Below are positions 34,695-45,377 of a stretch of DNA of 64,000 nucleotides, piece by piece. How positions within the stretch are numbered: the first letter of the stretch is position 1; each line of letters opens with the position of its first letter. Where the stretch lies: assembly GCF_945859685.1 (NCBI RefSeq), contig NC_079148.1, positions 140,055,133 through 140,119,132 of the forward strand, in the 5' to 3' direction. Source of the DNA: Eupeodes corollae (lineage: Eukaryota > Arthropoda > Insecta > Diptera > Syrphidae). The translations under genes and the position numbers were made by a program. The notes below the pieces were generated by a model. That model saw nothing but the letters and a program-made list of their open reading frames with translations. It had not been told where the DNA came from and did no database searches.

Positions 34695-36028
34695 AAAAAA
34701 AGAGGCTGGGATGCGACCCACACTAATAACTTCCCATCCCGTCTGTCGAATTGTCTTGATTATAAGTTTGTCTATATGTACTCGTAACAATTTTTACCAA
34801 ATGTGCGTACTATTTTTTGTACATTTTATTTTTTATGAAAAACTATATTTTCTGTGAAATAAAAACAGTTTGAAGACAATATTTTTAATTTTTGAAAAGC
34901 TATTTGAGTCAAAAGTAAATTTTTAACAACTTTTAGTATTGTTTTTTTTAGAGTTTTATTTGTTGTAAAAAAAAACTGTCAATTCGATTTTTTCAAAATT
35001 TTACTGAATGTCAACAGCAATACTTTTTGAAAGATAAAAGTAGTTTAAAGCCAATATCTACAATTTTTGAAAAGATATTTGAGTCGAAAATCATTTTTTA
35101 AAACTTTTGATATTTTTTTTTAGGTTTTTACTTTTTGTAAAAAAAGTGTCAATTCGATTTTTCTCAAAATTTGTCCTAATGTTGAAAACAATATTTCTTA
35201 TAAGTAACAATTAGTTAGAAGCTATTATCTCAAATTTTTAGAAAAGATATTTGAGTCGTAAATTATTTTTTACCAACTTATATTAATTTTTGTTTAGGTT
35301 TTTATTTTTTGTAAAAAACTGTAAATTCAATTTTTCTCAACATTTTGCAGGATGTTGAAAAAAATATTTCTTATAAGATAAATAAGTTTGAAGCTGAAAT
35401 TTCAAGTTTTTGAAACGATATTTGAATCGATATTCAGTTCTTACCAACGTTGAGTAATGTTTCTTTTTAGATTTTTATTTTTTTATAAAAAAACTATCAA
35501 TTCGATTTTTCTCAAAATTTTATCAGATGTCAAAAATATTATTCTTCGTTGCACAAAATTGATTTGGAGAATAAAATCATATTTTAGTCGTAAAATTTTG
35601 GAGGTGACAATTTTTTTTTTATTTATAAAAAAACCGTTAATTGGATTTTGTTTCAAAAAATGTGCTTTTTTGATATCACGTTACAATATATTATATAAAA
35701 TTTAAGTCTCTAGCGTTTTTGGTTCATAAGATATTTAGGGTTAACCAAAATTTTCACCTTTTTTTCAAACTGCTATGGTAAAAAAACCACCCACGCAATC
35801 TTTCTGCCTTATTATCTGTATAACAAAATTTATTTGAAAACGATATGTCTTCTGGTTCTTGAGCTATGGGCGACAAAAAACGTCGAGTACGTACACACGC
35901 ACGCACAGAAATCTTTCTAAAAATCTTTTATTTCGAGCCTAGGGACCTTGAAACATCGAGAAATGCAAAAATTTTCAATTTGACAAATCCATTTTGATCC
36001 ATTACAATAACACCCTATGGGAAGTTAA
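34695..36028 (-). mobile_element. Family-1 AT-rich repeat, copy B (about 4 internal units)
   Basis: This is in inverse orientation to the other two copies. The right-end block (GAGGCTGGGATGCGACCC, then TAACTTCCCATCCCGTC) is at 34701-34746. The left-end block (TTCGAGCCTAGGGACCTTGA, then CCTATGGGAAGTTAA) is at 35933-36028. The inverted pair TAACTTCCCAT/ATGGGAAGTTA is present. Internal TTTGAGTCG-type marks at about 34905, 35079, 35250 and 35421 are spaced about 171-174 bp. It has no coding capacity. Confidence 0.7.
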
Positions 36029-36842
36029 AAAAAAAATTTAAAAAACAACAAGAACAGAAATAAAAAATTAAATATTGTAAACTATAATTTTAAAATTGTA
36101 TTTGTAGCATCTACTCAATTTGCAATTCTCGAACACTCTAACAAATTTTAAAGAGTCTTCATCTTCGCAAATAATAATGTTGTAATCTTAATGTAAAATA
36201 TGAATTATTTTGGATAGTTATTCTCAATTTCTTTTTTTACATCTTATGGCAAGAGTTAGAATCTACTGTTAAGTGACTAAAGTGATTTTCAAAAATGTTT
36301 GTGCGTTTTCAGTTGAAGCAGACTGTATGTACATATATCCTCAATTACTTCAAGAATTCCATCTTTAAAGTCTTGTAGAGATTATATAACATTAAAATAC
36401 AGTCCTTGTCGTATAGGTGACCCCAAACAAAAAATTCTAAAGCTGTTGATATCACAGGATCTCGATGGCCTTTTGTGATCAACTCTTTGAAAAACAACAA
36501 CACAGTTAGGGAACATTTCTTGCAAAATTGAGTTTGTTACGATGCTGGTTTTTCATTTTGACATTTTTTATAGTGAATTTCAACAATTTATTGAACTATG
36601 TTTTTGAAACTTGTTCATATATTAAATTTTTACTTATGGCGAAATTAAATTCGGTCAAATGTTAAAAGTGATAGCTGCCCAAATAGTGGGTTATTAAAAC
36701 TGAAACCTCTTATCGGAAACCCCAACACATGACATCGATGTGCACATTTTTCTTTGGGTATAATTTATGTTTGGCAGGAATGTAAATTGATTTTGTTTTT
36801 TACTTTTAAATCGATTATAAAATTTAATAATTCTGAACATTA
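36029..36842. other. AT-rich intergenic stretch, no gene seen
   Basis: No coding frame or repeat family recognised. Confidence 0.45.
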
Positions 36843-37235
36843 AAAAGGGTGTTTTTTAAGTTGAACCAGAATCTTTGATGATTTATGTGATTTCTTTTCG
36901 GTAAGATTGGCAGTTTATCATATTTTGTTTACCTTTAGAACATAACGCAAATACGAAAATTTATTTTCGTATAAATAAATGTACAGAAAGTTCAAAGAGA
37001 ACTCCGTCTATTTTCAGTATTAAGTGATGAAGCTTATTTTATGACAAATGGCTTCGTCAAAAACCAGCAACTCTTAAAGCATTGGAACAAAATATTCCCG
37101 CCAATAATACTGTCGCGACATGTCCTGTAAGACGACATACTGCTGGTATATTTGTAAAATTAGTGATGAACAGATACAATTGATTTTTTTACTCTTAGAC
37201 ATGAAGGACATGAAAAAAATCGTATCATAATGAAA
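36843..37235 (+). pseudogene. Mariner-like remnant, strongly deleted
   Basis: It opens with AAAGGGTGTTTTTTAAG, resembling the terminal repeat of the neighbouring mariner. 37033-37065 reads EAYFMTNGFVKNQ (compare the family phrase S-D-E-x-H-F-W-L-N-G-Y-V-N-K-Q), followed in another frame by KPATLKALEQNI (37057-37092), a phrase that normally lies near the C-terminus. The catalytic middle is deleted. The right end is unclear and abuts the next mariner. Confidence 0.4.
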
Positions 37236-37237
37236 TA

Positions 37238-38129
37238 AAGGGTGATTTTTTTTAGTATTTGACAGATCACGCGGGATTTCAGACATGGTGTCAAAGAGAA
37301 AGATGCTCAGTATGCTTTGACATTTCATCATGAATAGACTTACTAACGAGCAACGCTTGCAAATCATTGAATTTTATTACCAAAATCAGTGTTCGGTTCG
37401 AAATGTGTTCATCGACAAATTTTGTTCATTTCTGGTTGAATGGCTACGTAAATAAGCAAAATTGCCGCATTTGGAGTGAAGAGCAACCAGAAGCCGTTCA
37501 AGAACTGCCCATGCATCCCAAAAAATGCACTGTTTGGTGTGGTTTGTACGCTGGTGGAATCATTGGACCGTATTTTTTCAAAGATGCTGTTGGACGCAAC
37601 GTTACGGTGAATAGCGATCGCTATCGTTCAAGGCTAACAACCTTTTTGTTGCCAAAAATGGAAGAACTGAACTTGGTTGACATGTGGTTTCAACAAGATG
37701 GCGCTACATACCACACAGCTCGCGATTCTATGGCCATTTTGAGAGAAAACTTCTGAGAACAATTCATCTCAAGGAATGGACCGGTAAGTTGGCCACCAAG
37801 ATCATGCGATTTGACGCCTTTAGACTATTTTTTGTGGGGCTACGTCAAGTCTAAAGTCTACACAAATAAGCCAGCAACTATTCCAGCTTTGGAAGACAAC
37901 ATTTCCAAAGAAATTCGGGCTATTTAGGCCGAAATGCTCAAAAAAGTTACCCAAAATTGGACTTTCCGAATGGACCATCTAAGACGCAGCCGCGGTCAAC
38001 ATTTAAATGAAATTATCTTCAAAAAGTAAATGTCATGGACCAATCTAACGTTTCAAATAAAGAATCGATGAGATTTTGCAAATTGTATGCTTTTTTTTAA
38101 AGTTCTCAAGCTCTTAAAAAATCACCGTT
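37238..38129 (+). mobile_element. DD41D mariner, deletion derivative with TIRs and TA flanks
   Basis: The element is 892 bp. Left end AAGGGTGATTTTT (37238-37250) and right end AAAAATCACCGTT (38117-38129) are inverted repeats differing at one base. Each is flanked by TA (37236-37237; 38130-38131), the Tc1/mariner target duplication. The transposase starts at 37330 (MNRLTNEQRLQIIEFYYQNQ). It then jumps near 37415 to HFWLNGYVNKQNCRIW, losing roughly 130 codons including the first catalytic Asp. It continues through MWFQQDGATYHTA (second Asp) to WPPRSCDLTPLDYFLWGYVK. Counting residues from QQD to the D of PLDY gives 41 between them, hence DD41D. An in-frame TGA lies at 37754. It is inactive. Confidence 0.85.
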
Positions 38130-40219
38130 TAAATGCCATTAAATTATAGTAACAAGCAATTCATTGCAATAATATTTCTTTTTTTTATTATTATTAAAAA
38201 TTCTCAAGCTCTTTGATAAACATCCGATATGCATTTTTAGTGTTAAGAACATTTTTTTATCACTTATAGACTTAAATTATTGATTTACTATTTTTTTTTT
38301 ATTATTTTTTAAGTATCTTCATCAAGCTAATATTTCTTTCATTATACCATAAAGCTTTAACATTTTACATCGAAGCTATTTGTGAATGTTTAGTTCTTTT
38401 TTTATTCATTCTCATATACTTACTCATAGTACCTTTTTAAATATTCCAAAACACAAGTTTAATTTTTTTTTGTGAAACTTTTAGCAGCTGACACTCGATA
38501 ATAGCAGGGCCTCTTGAGTACCTATTCGTGTGGGCTGAATTGTTTTTTGAAGTTTTTTAAGTGTAGTTTGAAATATTTTTTTTTCCGTTTCGTTTTGTAT
38601 TTTTGTTGTTGTAGTATGGATTTCATTATACTCTTGAGTATTTTTTTTCTCATTGTTTTTTTTTGTTGTTGAACTATAGAAATGAAGTAGGTACCAGTGT
38701 TATTTTGCGTGTTTAAAACAAAAGTTTTAAAAGGTACTTGACTTTTAAATTTAATATTTAACAAACCATTTAGTTGTGTGTTTTTCTATTTTTAAAGACA
38801 TTCTTTAATGTTATTGAATGTAAATTGGTCTACTTTTAATGAATTCAAAATATCAGTTTTGTTAACGTTCAATTTTTTAAACATATGTTTATATGTTCAT
38901 TAAATTCCATTTAAATTCCTTAACTTCAAACTTAATTAAAAATAGGTTTTGATGATAAAACTTAAAGTTCTTATAACCAATTCTTTTTATCAGATGTAAA
39001 GTTACTTTCCATGCCGGTTTCTCAAATTTTTGAGAAGTTTGGAAATTGAAAATAGAAATACTATAGAAAATTCGGTTCAGTAACATAACGTAATGTTAGT
39101 ATTCATCATCATTTCACAGCACAAATTATAAGTGGAATCACTGGAAATTTTGAGCTCGAGTCCCAACACGCTTTGAACAATAAGTCTTGGAAGTAGTATG
39201 GCATTGAAAAAAACTTATAAACGCATGTTTTGGTATTCAATTCAACTAAAACTCGCTTCAGCTTAGAGAAATCGACCGTGAACGTATCTTTTGGTATATT
39301 CTATGTCAGACCAAGCTTATGGTGTAAAGATAACTGGAGTACATCCATAGCATTTGGCCTTTGAGGTGCAGAAGAAGGACTTAAGTGTTGATAGAATTGA
39401 TGAAACAAATGTGCTGATGGAAATATTAAAGACCAAAGCATAAGGCTGAAAAAATATGTTCGCACGAAATCTAAATTTTGGTTGAAAAACCATCAACTCG
39501 AAACGGTTATAATTTTGATCAGCAGACATGCTAGAAACAACTATATTTTAAGAGCAATATAACGAATATCTTTTTGACCAATCATCAGTGAACTAACAAA
39601 GGTTGACTGTTTCGTGCAATTTATGGCACAGCTATGATATAAACATCCCTTAGTAAGTAATGAAGTCTGATCTGGCGAATTTTGATATTGTTAAAAGTTA
39701 TTGGCTTTAAACTAATAGTATTTTATAAAATACAAGAAAAATAAGAAATTAAAAATCCCCAAAACATGGTGCTAAATATTGGTAAGAATAAGTTGTCGAC
39801 TAATAGAACTTTGGAATAAAAATAATAATAACAATAAAAATAGTAATAATAAAATAAAACAACATTTTTGTTTACACTTCAGAATTTTAAGAAAGTAGTA
39901 TAAGCTTATAGCAAGCGTTAAACTACGATAAGAGGCTCATCATAAGTGCATGCGTTAGTTATTAGTAAAAAATAATTCAATTAAAGCCTAACACACGCAC
40001 AAAATACATAACATAATTAACATTTGACTATTACAGAACAAAAATTAAATGACTTTACGATAATGGATCACTGGTTCTAAACTATGATATTAATCCCACT
40101 TAATTTAAATTTAAATTTATCGACGAACAGTTTAAGTTATATAAAATGCTCATTCTTCCCATAGTTAGTTCTATGGAAGTTTATATGTATAAAATCAAAT
40201 GTGCGCAGGTGATAAGTTC
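38130..40219. other. AT-rich stretch with unrecognised decayed patches
   Basis: The word TTCTCAAGCTCTT from the mariner right end (38103-38115) recurs at 38203-38215, perhaps a scrap of another terminal repeat. 39120-39640 is less AT-rich and has short frames such as VQKKDLSVDRIDETNVLMEI (about 39370-39430), but I cannot assign it. Simple AAT-rich sequence lies at 39820-39865. Confidence 0.4.
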
Positions 40220-41830
40220 CGCCCCGGTAATTCAAATGTACACAAGATAGCAAATAAGGTGCATCAATTTCATCGTGAAGAAGTAGAATACGATGTTCAT
40301 AGGGAGGCACATCATAAGGATCATTCCAGGAAGACCCTTTAGGGCAAAGTGAATGAAATTATGTTGAATTGATTCAATACGTTTTCTATGAATTTCATAA
40401 TAGGGACTCCATACCTCCGAAGCATATTCAAGATGAATACGATCATGGCAATTGTACAAAGAAAGAGTAACATAGGGATCATTGAACTCCTTTGCCCAGC
40501 GTTTTATAAAACCAAGCATAGAACTTGCCTTATTAACAATAAAATTAATGTGATGTGTTAACTCTAAGTTGGAACAGAAATGAACACCTAAATCTTTAAA
40601 TGTGAAGACACGACAGATTTTTGGTGTGATATACAGTAGTCAAATACGCGACTGATTAGTTTTTTAATGAAAGTTATCGTCTATGGCATTTTAAAGGGTT
40701 GAGTAAAAGGCTATTTTTCGCACACCAAAATGTGAAACTATCAATGTCGGCTTGTAAAAGAATACGATCATGGGTGAACATTACTATTTTGAAAATCTTC
40801 ATATCGTCTGCAAAAATGAGAAGTTCACTTGGGCGTAGACATGACGATACATCGTTAATAGACAGAATGAACAGAAAAGGGCCAAGATGGCTTCCCTGGG
40901 GAACACCAGATTGAGCAACAAAAGGTTCAAAATAACAATTTCTTAATTTAACCTTATAGGATCTGTTTTCAAGGTTTGATTTAATCCAAGCTAAGAAAAA
41001 TGGTGGAAAACCAAAAGCTTTAAGTTTAAATAAATTTCTTCCGTGGCTATGTTGGTCAAAAGCTTTAGAAAAATCTGTATATACACAGTTAACTTCATAA
41101 CATTGTTCTAAAGCGTTTGAACATATGTTTGAGTATGTGAGGAGATTTTTGTAACGGTTGTTCTTTTTTCACAAAACCATGTTGCTGTTCGGAAATGAGA
41201 TTCTTACTTAAATTGCTACACTTTCCCAAACAACTTGTTCAAACACTTTTAGAATGCAAGAAAGCTTTGCAATGGGCCTGTAGTTGTTTATATCCGACTT
41301 GTAACTTTTCTTGAAAATTGGAGTTAGAAATGACTTCTTCCATATACTGGGATATTTGCCTGTTTTTAGAGAAATTTTGAATAAAAACGTAACGGGGGAA
41401 TACCATCAGGACCGGCTGAGCAGTCATCATTCAACGCAGATAAAAGATCAAGGACCGTACTCTGAAGCACAGGGATGTGATTACGGGTAGTTTGCAAAAT
41501 GGAGTGAAGATTATGAAAATGTACTTCATCAACTTCTTCAAGGCTATTAACAAATGACTCAAGAAAATTTGTTGCGAAAGCGTTACAGATATCAACAGTT
41601 TTATCTAATGAAAGGTTCTTGTAAGTGAAGTTAACTGGAAAGCCATCTGACGTTTTCTTTAAGTTTACAAAATTCCAATTTTTTTTAGGATTCTCTTTCA
41701 AAGAAGTGCCCACATCAGTAACATAAGAAGCATATACAAAAATTAGAAAGGAACATAAATTGGTTAAAGAGTTCAACATAAAAAGAGAAGTTGATTAAAG
41801 ACAGAGTTTTAAGATAAGTTATCCATGCCT
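40220..41830 (-). pseudogene. Jockey-like retroposon ORF2 remnant
   Basis: Minus-strand order: 41779-41366 reads SLKENPKKNWNFVNLKK, TVDICNAFATNFLESFVN and LSALNDDCSAGPDGIPP (RT entry and fingers). 41390-41240, over two frames, reads FLTPIFKKSYKSDINNYRPI and AKLSCILKVFEQVV. 41100-40990 carries FSKAFDQHSHGRNLF-like motif A. 40915-40690 reads GSHLGPFLFILSINDVSS (motif B), LLIFADDMKIFK (motif C, FADD intact) and FTFWCAKNSLLLN. 40519-40232 reads MLGFIKRWAKEFNDPY and LEYASEVWSPYYEIHRKRIE (thumb). No RNase H follows, fitting Jockey. Frames are broken in several places. Confidence 0.8.
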
Positions 41831-42165
41831 TATATTGTTACACATCAAACGCAATTCTTTCGTGTATCAAGGATGGCTAAAGTTTGTATTTCTTGATTTC
41901 TTTAAGGGTTCATTTATTTCAAAACAAAATTAAGGATTAATTTTATAAAAAGTTGAAACTGCTAAGTCAATGTTCGAAAATGCTAATGTGTCAGCAATTC
42001 CAGAAATGGTTAAATCTTCAGACAATTTTTGGAAATAAGATCATCTGAAGTCAAAATTATATAAGCAATTAAAGGAATTACTGTGTTAAGTAAGGTGATT
42101 AGTTAAGTCAAAAAAAATGTCCAAAGGGGGTCGATATTTATGAATATTAGTAATTCCTGATCGTA
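41831..42165. other. Unassigned sequence
   Basis: No gene or repeat recognised. Part may be the decayed upstream end of the adjacent Jockey-like remnant. Confidence 0.35.
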
Positions 42166-42347
42166 GTACCCGTGGCATGATGGTTAGTGCGTTGGACTGT
42201 CATGCGATGACTGTGCCATCAAAGTCTTTTCACGGGTACTGCCTAGGTACTGCGAGTAACTCCTGTCATGAAAAAGTGCTTTCTCAATTTTTCCGTTCGG
42301 ATTCGGCTTAAAACTTTAGGTCCCTTCCATCCCTGACAACAGTACTC
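42166..42347 (+). mobile_element. tRNA-derived SINE copy 3, 3' truncated
   Basis: It begins GTACCCGTGGCATGATGGTT with the A-box-like TGGCATGATGG, then TAGTGCGTTGGACTGTCATG, but the B-box region is rearranged (a GTGCCATCAAAG insert). The body GTCATGAAAAAGTGCTTTCT, CCGTTCGGATTCGGC and CCATCCCTGACAACAGTACT follows. It stops at that point, lacking the last 80 or so bases. Confidence 0.8.
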
Positions 42348-42639
42348 TTTTAACTAATATTAAATTTTTCAAATAGTTTAGTATGTAGTTATTCAATGCT
42401 CATACAATTGAATTTGGCTAAAAAATGGTTAAAAGTTCTTGAGACCTTGATTTTATTGAAAACTAATCATTTGACCAGTTTTTGGGATATTTTTAAAACT
42501 AAAAAAAGTAGACACACTTGATCAACAAATATTGTGTAGACAATACAAAATAAATCGGTGCATTAGTTCCTAAGCAGCTCCACTATTGTGAAACAATTTA
42601 AAACAAAAAAAAGTTAAAATTTAACAACAACAAGTTTAA

Positions 42640-42840
42640 GAACCACAACTTTTGAGGAAAAAAAAACTCCTAATGTGAATCTGCTTAAAACCTTAATTTC
42701 CAAGTTTGAACTTAAGAGACTCAATGGTAATGCCTCAGACAAACGGACGGACTCGCACGACCCACTTTTTCCACAATTGTAATGTCATATTTCAATATGC
42801 AATACTTGACATTAGTTAATAAATGGCGCAAGTAAAAATA
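42640..42840 (+). repeat. Family-2 repeat, 3' fragment
   Basis: It matches the end of the 26330-27229 copy: AATCTGCTTAAAACCTTAAT, CCAAGTTTGAACTTAA, ACGGACTCGCACGACCCACT, GGCGCAAGTAA. About 200 bp remain. Confidence 0.65.
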
Positions 42841-44304
42841 TCATTATTAAAATTGGTAAACATTTGTTGATAAATCTTGTAACCGGCGGCGTTTAATATT
42901 AACAGTAAGTAAGTCATGTAAAAAATATTGCAAAATATTTAAATTTTTCTGATACGTCAACAGAAAACTGATCAAACTTCATTATTTTTGACAACATTAA
43001 TTTTGAAATTCTTTGAATGAAAATAAGAGTTATTGCACAAATAATCATTTTCAACTTCTTAAGAGTACCATGGAGAAGATGTCAATGTACACTGGTTTTC
43101 AAGTTCTTTTTATGGGAATGGATTGGTATCAGGTAAGTAAAGTATTGACAATACCAAGCTTATTCGATAATTCACTAAGAATTTTTGTCCGCATCAAGGT
43201 TAAAAAGTTATCATTTTGGACAAGCTTAATTCTTGAGTGAGTAAGAAAACCAACAAAGAAATGTTTCCTTTTACAGCAAACATCATAAATAACTTTTTGA
43301 CGGCCTGTTTCTAATTTTTGAATAAAAGTGACTTCTTCGATCTCAGGTACCTAAAAAGCGATGTTAAGAGATTTGAGTGGCTAGAGCTTTGATGTGTCTG
43401 AAGTAAGATTCAAACAAGATGACCCAATAATCACTGTCAATGACAAATTAGTCTCCTCCCGTCACAACCAGATTATCTTTTCTAGAATCAATTGCACTTC
43501 TACGTCTATGTGAAACATGTTATAAAATTCATTCAATATTTGCAAACTATTCATCATAATTAATATTGAAGTTTTTAGGCGCTTGAAACTCTTTTAGCAA
43601 GTTTGAAGTAGTCCTTTAAGTGATGTTCTATCCAATACAAAATGACATAAATGACACTCTTCAAATCTTTCAAACAATTCACAAGACTCATAAAGCTTCG
43701 ACCTACGAACAAAAAAAGTTCAGAGGTCATTCCTCTCGTGTATAGCCATTTAAAGATTTTCACCTTATCACCATTAATCATGTGTTTTTTTTTTGCATTT
43801 CAAAAACGTTCATCATACAAGCCCTTTGATAACTCAGACATTTCAACATCACGTTCATAGTGGGCGTTAAGGGATCAAAACAGAATCTGAGTCTGAACAG
43901 TGATGAAATTCAGCTCACCCTCTGCCCGCACACGAAAGGTATAGGTACACATATTTAATCAGAAAAATAAAATATATTTATACACTTCTCCCGCGACAGT
44001 CATTAATTTGCTTACATTTTTATTTTATTTACAAACAAAAGATGTTTTTTGTGATAAGGAAAATCCAATCACCAGCACAAGTTTAGGTTATCAAGAGGAG
44101 TCCCCCAAAAGGTCAACATCACTGCTGTTTTTGAACATATTCAATCTCTGAAGTCTCAGCTTTAGCCACTTCCCCGGTTGCTGAAATCGAACAGTGCGCC
44201 TGGGTCGTTGTTTGCGAATGGCAAGCTGAACGTGGTTTAAAATTATTTTAATTAGTTTTTGTTTATTTTGAAAATTTTCCCCGAAATATTAACGAACGCG
44301 AACA
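42841..44304. other. Unassigned sequence upstream of the lysozyme gene
   Basis: 43000-43900 has several short frames on both strands without recognisable motifs. 44080-44300 is less AT-rich and directly precedes the lysozyme start, so it probably contains its 5' UTR and promoter. I could not place a TATA box or initiator with confidence. Confidence 0.4.
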
Positions 44305-45345
44305 ATGGCAGACCTTGATTGCCGAATAGTTGCAATGCTTGCTCTAGCCCTGTCCTTGCTCTCGCTAAGCGGGGTGATTTTTGTACGGCATCAGCATCAT
44401 CACGCTTACTATCACACTCCAGGTGGGTTTAATTGGTGATGCACTCGATGCAGTGCAGTGCCTAGCACTGCACAATGATGATGGCAATGTTACGGTGATT
44501 TAATTATTTCTGTAGAAGCTTTTGTTACGGAACGTGAGTGCTCGCAGTGTGACAATAGTGGCAGCAGTAGCAGCAGTACGAGTGGCGATGATGATGGAAA
44601 AGGATTCGGGTTAGAAAACTCTTCTCCCACTAACCTAATTGTCACGCCTCGATATGACAATAATGAATCCTCAACTCGTGGCAGAGGAGCCTTTGATGTC
44701 AGTGAAGCCTGCTTGCAGTGTATCTGCGAAGCAGGTACCGGGTGTTTGCCGGCAAAGTGTTCCAGTGGTTTGGATTGTGGCATTTTCAGGATATCCCAGC
44801 CATACTGGATTGATGCAGGCAGTCCGACGGTTAAAGGTGGCATCTATGGCGAGGAGTCGGGGACGTATTCACAAAAGGGTAGGTATGTACGCGCCGACAA
44901 CGACGACGACGTGTGAGTGGTTGGTAAATGGGATGGCGAATGACAAGGATATTATGTTGACTTTTGTGGATAAATTATTTCGAACAACCTTTGATGCAGT
45001 ATCTTTTGGTCTTGTTATTAGGTGTTGTTAAAGTTGTCACTTCAAAGTTCTAATCTCTACACATACATACGTACATATGTACATATGTGTGTATGTTCTT
45101 ATTTTACAGCATATTTACAATGTGTAAATAATCCATTTTGTGCGGCTCGTGCCGTAAAGGATTACATCGGCAGATACATCCGAGATTGTGATAGCGATGG
45201 GATGATAGATTGTTACGATTATGCTGCAATTCACTTACAAGGACCAACCGGATGTAGGCTGGATGATCTAAGTCCTATGATTTTCAGTCGTCTATATCGA
45301 TGCTTAAATGATTTGACAGTGCGAACGAGGGAGGATGAGGATTAA
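44305..45345 (+). CDS. Invertebrate-type lysozyme (destabilase) family protein, three exons
   Basis: Exons 44305-44422, 44516-44878 and 45110-45345 join in frame to 238 residues. Introns of 93 and 231 bp have GT-AG ends (GTGGGT/CTGTAG; GTAGGTAT/TTTTACAG). The start context is AACAATGG. Residues 9-26 form a hydrophobic signal or anchor segment, followed by a His-rich stretch. Residues 54-69 are a Ser/Gly/Asp spacer. The destabilase domain spans 105-225: CLQCICEAGTGC, CGIFRISQPYWIDAG, CVNNPFCAARAVKDYI, CYDYAAIHLQGPTGC. Twelve of its cysteines fit the family pattern. In clam i-type lysozyme the catalytic Glu and Asp each lie three residues after a conserved Cys. Here those positions (113 and 124) are both Gly, so muramidase activity is unlikely. 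The WIDCG cysteine is also Ala (140). Family members are usually 120-160 residues, so the N-terminal extension is long. It is intact and probably a real host gene. Confidence 0.9.
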
Positions 45346-45371
45346 AGTGATAGAGCGAGGGCATATATTGA

Positions 45372-45377
45372 AATAAA
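45372..45377 (+). promoter_or_regulatory. Candidate polyadenylation signal of the lysozyme gene
   Basis: An AATAAA lies 27 bp after the lysozyme stop codon. In AT-rich DNA this hexamer is common, so only its position supports the call. Confidence 0.45.

Noticed and set aside
42841..43900. Short frames upstream of the lysozyme as a second gene
   Set aside because: No frame exceeds about 75 codons, no motif or splice structure is recognised, and both strands look alike.
44490..44843. 117-codon minus-strand frame over the lysozyme gene
   Set aside because: It is the antisense shadow of lysozyme exon 2.
44639..45031. 130-codon plus-strand frame over the lysozyme gene
   Set aside because: It is another reading frame of exon 2 running into the intron; the spliced model has the family's cysteine pattern and this frame does not.
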